Origin: an uncultured Collinsella sp.
Lineage (GTDB): Bacteria; Actinomycetota; Coriobacteriia; Coriobacteriales; Coriobacteriaceae
Assembly: GCA_900550965.1 (NCBI GenBank)
Contig: URUC01000090.1
Coordinates: forward strand, 1-7,638
DNA length: 7,638 bases
Direction of reading: 5' to 3'
Below, in pieces: positions 5,068 to 7,638 of the stretch (position 1 is the stretch's first letter; every line of letters starts with the position of its first letter). The translations under genes were made by a program, and so were the position numbers. Under the pieces are notes generated by a model. The model was not told where the DNA came from, ran no database searches, and worked only from the letters and a program-made list of their open reading frames with translations.

Positions 5068-6435
5068 TTAGCGGGGCACATAGCGGCCGGGTTGGGCTCC
5101 GGTGGGCTCGCCGTCGCGTGCCGCCAGCACGCCGTTCACAAACACGGCCTTGGCGCGGCCATGTGCCTCAAAGCCCTCGAGCGGCGTGTAGTCCACGGCC
5201 TGATGCTGCGTCGCGGCGCTGATCGTCCAACGCGCGCACGGATCCCACACGCACACGTCGGCATCGGCGCCCTCGGCAAGACAGCCCTTGCGCGGATACA
5301 TGCCAAAAACGCGCGCCGGATTCTCGCTCATCAAGCGGCACAGATCCTCGGGACCCAGCTGTCCCTCAAAGCTCGTGGCAATCGCAACGGGACGATGCTC
5401 CACGCCGGGCCCGCCGTTGGGAATCGCGCGGAAATCATCGCGTCCTCGGTCCTTTTGCCCGTGCAGGTTAAAGCTGCAATGATCGGTCGCAATAGTATCG
5501 ATCTCGCCAGCCACAAGCGCCTCGCGCAGCGCGGCACGGTCACCGGCATGGCGCAGCGGCGGGCTCATCACGTACTTGGCGCCCGCAAAGCCGTCCTCGC
5601 CCTGCTCCAGATAGCAGGTGTCGTCGAGCATCAGATACTGAGGGCATGTCTCGACATAGATGTTCTTCTGCCCGCGCGCTTTGGCAGCGCGAATGGCCTC
5701 GAGCCCCAGCTTGGTCGAAAGGTGCACCACGTTGACCGGAGCGTCCCCGGCCAAGTGCGCCAGATACAGCAGGCGGCTCACGGCCTCGGCCTCACACACG
5801 TCCGGACGGCTGAGCGCATGGCCCTCGGGCCCGTGGATACCCTGCTCAAACACGCGCTTCTGCAGCGCGTTGACCAACGTGCCGTTCTCGCAATGCACGC
5901 ACAGGATACCGCCCACGCGCTTGAGCTCCTCCAGCACCTCGAGCGTCTCGGCATCGTCCAGGCGCAGATGGTCGTAGGCAAAGTAGGTCTTAAACGACGA
6001 CACGCCCGCCTCGCGCATGGCCGAAAGATCGGCGCGGTTGCGCTCATTCCACTCGGCAAGCGCCATATGGAAGGCATAGTTGGCGGTGCAGGTGCCGTCG
6101 GCGCGATGATGCCACTCGACCAAGGCATCGGGCATGGTCACGCCGCGATCGGCCGTCGCGTAGTCCACAATGGTCGTCGTGCCGCCGCAGGCAGCCGCGC
6201 GCGTGCCGGTCTCAAAGCTATCGGCTGTCCAATCCATGCCGGTCCAGCACTGCATGTGCGTGTGCCCATCGATAAAGCCCGGGAACACCCAGCAGCCCGC
6301 AGCATCCTCGACGGTATCGCCCTCGGCCGGCTCAATCGCCGCGGCAATCCGTACGATCTTATCGCCATCCATGGCAAGATCGGCGCAGCGAAGCCCCTGG
6401 GGCGTCACGAGTGCGCCGTTTTTGATGATGATCAT
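5068..6435 (-). CDS. hyuA: D-hydantoinase/dihydropyrimidinase-family cyclic amidase (HyuA-like)
   Basis: This 455-residue cytosolic amidohydrolase has the size of D-hydantoinases (about 460). The family opens cyclic amides such as hydantoins and dihydropyrimidines to N-carbamoyl amino acids. The binuclear metal site is complete: H58 and H60 in GHTH, the lysine to be carboxylated K149 in SSFKTYFAY, H181 in CVHCENG, H238 in NVVHLST and D318 in IATDHC. Substrate-contact positions also fit: Y154, S291 in MSPPLR and N340 in IPNGGPG. The ATG at 6433-6435 is 9 bases after the mocA stop, and its AAGGAG overlaps that stop (TAAGGAG), indicating coupling. Next to mocA and ygeW it resembles the hyuA (ygeZ) gene of purine-breakdown clusters; the true substrate is not shown by the sequence. 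Allantoinase is an alternative but less likely. Confidence 0.88.
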   Translation of the reverse strand: MIIIKNGALVTPQGLRCADLAMDGDKIVRIAAAIEPAEGDTVEDAAGCWVFPGFIDGHTHMQCWTGMDWTADSFETGTRAAACGGTTTIVDYATADRGVTMPDALVEWHHRADGTCTANYAFHMALAEWNERNRADLSAMREAGVSSFKTYFAYDHLRLDDAETLEVLEELKRVGGILCVHCENGTLVNALQKRVFEQGIHGPEGHALSRPDVCEAEAVSRLLYLAHLAGDAPVNVVHLSTKLGLEAIRAAKARGQKNIYVETCPQYLMLDDTCYLEQGEDGFAGAKYVMSPPLRHAGDRAALREALVAGEIDTIATDHCSFNLHGQKDRGRDDFRAIPNGGPGVEHRPVAIATSFEGQLGPEDLCRLMSENPARVFGMYPRKGCLAEGADADVCVWDPCARWTISAATQHQAVDYTPLEGFEAHGRAKAVFVNGVLAARDGEPTGAQPGRYVPR

Positions 6436-6444
6436 AATTGCTCC

Positions 6445-7059
6445 TTATTGATTGATGCAGTTGGCCACGCGATCAAAATACGAGCAGGCGGCGATATGCT
6501 CCGTTATGCGTCGCTGTCCCTTGACGGTATCGACGTCCCACAGCTCGTAGGCACGCGCCTCGACCAGCACCACGTCGGTACGGTCCTTGAGGATCGAACC
6601 GCCGCCGTCCTTACCCTCAAGACACATAAGTGCATAGAACAGTTCCGCCGGAAAGAGCACCGGGCTCGAAGGCTCACCGTTGCACGCAAGACGCACCGGA
6701 TACTTGCGGCCACGCTCATCAAACGCGCGAACCATGGCCTCAAAAGAATCCGAACTCACGAGCGGCTGGTCGCCCGGCAAAAAGAGGCAACCCTTCCAGC
6801 CGCGGCTCGCCCCCCACGAAAGGCCCGCACGGACGCTTTCGCTCCTGAGCTTGCCATCGTGCAGCACGCACGGGCAATGCTTGTCCTCGCAAATCTGGGC
6901 GACCTCGGGCCAACGCGTCGAAACCACGACGTCAAAGCCCCGGGGAACCGAATCGATAGTCCGGGCAATCAGCGGCTTGCCATAGATATCGGCAAGCATC
7001 TTGTTAGAGCCAAACCGCTTGCCCTCGCCCGAAGCCATAATGACGCAACCGAGTTTCAT
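6445..7059 (-). CDS. mocA: Molybdenum cofactor cytidylyltransferase, MocA/YgfJ type
   Basis: This 204-residue protein is a nucleotidyltransferase of the MobA-like fold, closest to the MocA/YgfJ group. Known MocA transfers CMP from CTP to molybdopterin, giving the dinucleotide cofactor of xanthine dehydrogenase-type enzymes. The N-terminal nucleotide-binding motif is IMASGEGKRFGSNKML (7-22), the metal-binding loop is LPGDQPLV (94-101), followed by EPSSPVLFPAELF (129-141), GGGSILKDR (152-160) and a terminal DVDT (175-178). The start at 7057-7059 is preferred over an in-frame ATG at 7108-7110 because GGGGAGGT (7066-7073) lies 6 bases upstream of it, the upstream ATG has no ribosome binding site, and the family begins right at this strand. 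It is coupled to hyuA. Its presence supports a cytosine-dinucleotide molybdenum hydroxylase nearby. Confidence 0.88.
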   Translation of the reverse strand: MKLGCVIMASGEGKRFGSNKMLADIYGKPLIARTIDSVPRGFDVVVSTRWPEVAQICEDKHCPCVLHDGKLRSESVRAGLSWGASRGWKGCLFLPGDQPLVSSDSFEAMVRAFDERGRKYPVRLACNGEPSSPVLFPAELFYALMCLEGKDGGGSILKDRTDVVLVEARAYELWDVDTVKGQRRITEHIAACSYFDRVANCINQ

Positions 7060-7148
7060 GGCGATACCTCCCCTGAAACCATCGTACCCATAACTCGCGT
7101 CGCGGGGCATCTACATCGAAAGCGCTTATCCCGCACGCCCACGATGCA
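7060..7148 (-). promoter_or_regulatory. Likely promoter-bearing gap upstream of mocA
   Basis: The strong terminator to its right implies that transcription of mocA-hyuA starts in these 89 bases. The only -10-like sequence I see is TACGAT (minus strand, 7080-7085, 4 of 6), with no good -35. A perfect 8-base palindrome AAGCGCTT (7120-7127) could be an operator. These assignments are weak, and the implied promoter is inferred from the layout. Confidence 0.25.
7066..7073 (-). promoter_or_regulatory. Ribosome binding site that fixes the mocA start
   Basis: GGGGAGGT on the minus strand lies 6 bases upstream of the ATG at 7059. The alternative ATG at 7110 lacks any comparable site, so this sequence decides the shorter 204-residue protein. 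Confidence 0.75.
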
Positions 7149-7186
7149 AAAAGGGGCACCCCGCCGGTTGGCAGAGCGCCCCCTTT
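7149..7186 (-). terminator. Rho-independent terminator after ygeW
   Basis: In the minus-strand RNA two 17-base arms (7170-7186 and 7149-7165) pair along their whole length with several G-U pairs around a 4-base loop, with a GC-rich stem ending GCCCC and then TTTTT. It begins about 23 bases after the ygeW stop codon. This separates ygeW from mocA, so mocA-hyuA should have its own promoter in 7060-7148. On the plus strand the stem is followed only by TTTACAT, so it is mainly one-directional. Confidence 0.88.
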
Positions 7187-7209
7187 ACATGGCTTACCTC
7201 AGCGCGGCT

Positions 7210-7638
7210 TTAGGCCTGGAACCAACGGGCGGTGTTGCGCTCGTCGAGGGCCTTGAGGGTAGCGGCGGGATCGGCAACCTTCTGCAGGAACATCATGGCT
7301 GCGATGGCGTACGGCTTGTAGCTGGCCTCCTTGTACATGCCCACGCGGTGCATGTCAAAGACGTCGGCGTTGACCTCGCCGTGCTCGCAGGAGACACCGG
7401 AGATGTCGGCGGGCAGCGGATGCATAAAGATGGTGTCCTGGCCGTTGGCGGTCTTCTCCATGAGCTCGGTCGTGGAGCACCAATCCTGATGGGTGGCGTT
7501 CTGAGCGAGCAGCTCCTTCTCGAGCGCAGCGATGCCGGCGTCGTCGCCCTCGGCGTACAGGTTGGTGCGCTTCTCCATGGCGGCAAACGGAGCCCAGCTC
7601 TTGGGGATCACGATGTCGGCGCCCTCGAAGGCCTCAGC
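7210..7638 (-). CDS. ygeW: YgeW-type carbamoyltransferase, C-terminal part
   Basis: The open frame runs off the right edge, so the last 142 residues are seen, with no internal start needed. Family features include FEGADIVIPKSWAP (window residues 4-17), the catalytic-loop-like MHPLPADISGVSCEHGEV (72-89), VFDMHR (93-98) and YKEASYKPYAIAAMMFLQK (102-120), which fit the knotted transcarbamylase group around E. coli YgeW more than standard ornithine or aspartate transcarbamylase. Such enzymes move a carbamoyl group between carbamoyl phosphate and an amino acceptor. In purine-breakdown clusters the likely direction is release of carbamoyl phosphate from a ureido compound for ATP formation by carbamate kinase, which is inference here. 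It is followed by a strong terminator. Confidence 0.85.
   Translation of the reverse strand, partial: AEAFEGADIVIPKSWAPFAAMEKRTNLYAEGDDAGIAALEKELLAQNATHQDWCSTTELMEKTANGQDTIFMHPLPADISGVSCEHGEVNADVFDMHRVGMYKEASYKPYAIAAMMFLQKVADPAATLKALDERNTARWFQA

Noticed and set aside
5068..6435. SsnA-type aminohydrolase as an alternative identity
   Set aside because: The carboxylated-lysine motif FKTYFAY and the IPNGGPG block belong to the hydantoinase/dihydropyrimidinase group, not to SsnA-like deaminases.

Overview
This window looks like a high-GC actinobacterial chromosome. The protein sequences and gene style point to the Coriobacteriia, most likely a gut anaerobe such as Collinsella. That assignment rests on the GC-rich coding style, a zinc-type S14 and my impression of the proteins; it was not tested by a search. 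Two unrelated modules meet here, and almost everything is transcribed leftwards (minus strand).

Positions 1-2008 hold part of the spc ribosomal-protein operon. In transcription order it reads rplE (L5), rpsZ/rpsN (zinc-type S14), rpsH (S8), rplF (L6) and the first codons of rplR (L18). The order is canonical, but the usual upstream neighbours rplX (L24) and rplN (L14) are absent. In their place is a 326-base non-coding stretch (2009-2334) with a candidate promoter, a leader hairpin and a 65-base imperfect palindrome, and then an unrelated metabolic gene. Three of the four intercistronic gaps in the ribosomal run carry clear hairpins.

Positions 2335-7638 hold an accessory cluster for molybdenum hydroxylases of the selenium-dependent type. 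In transcription order it runs: the 3' part of a YgeW-type carbamoyltransferase closed by a strong terminator; a MocA/YgfJ molybdopterin cytidylyltransferase; a HyuA-type hydantoinase/dihydropyrimidinase; a convergent plus-strand yqeC; and, divergent from yqeC, yqeB followed by an xdhC-family gene. YqeB, YqeC, YgfJ and XdhC are families tied to maturation of the molybdenum cofactor and its labile selenium ligand. HyuA and YgeW occur with them in anaerobic purine or xanthine breakdown clusters. The inferred theme is cofactor maturation for a xanthine dehydrogenase-like enzyme plus downstream steps that open hydantoin or ureido intermediates and recover carbamoyl phosphate. The hydroxylase itself, selD, carbamate kinase, ygfK, ssnA and dpaL are not in the window and would have to lie elsewhere, probably to the right.

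The most notable points are the split of the ribosomal operon exactly upstream of rplE, a four-cysteine segment in YqeC, an 11-bp perfect inverted repeat that contains the yqeC stop codon, and the large palindrome downstream of xdhC. I saw no tRNA, rRNA, CRISPR array, transposase or phage gene.
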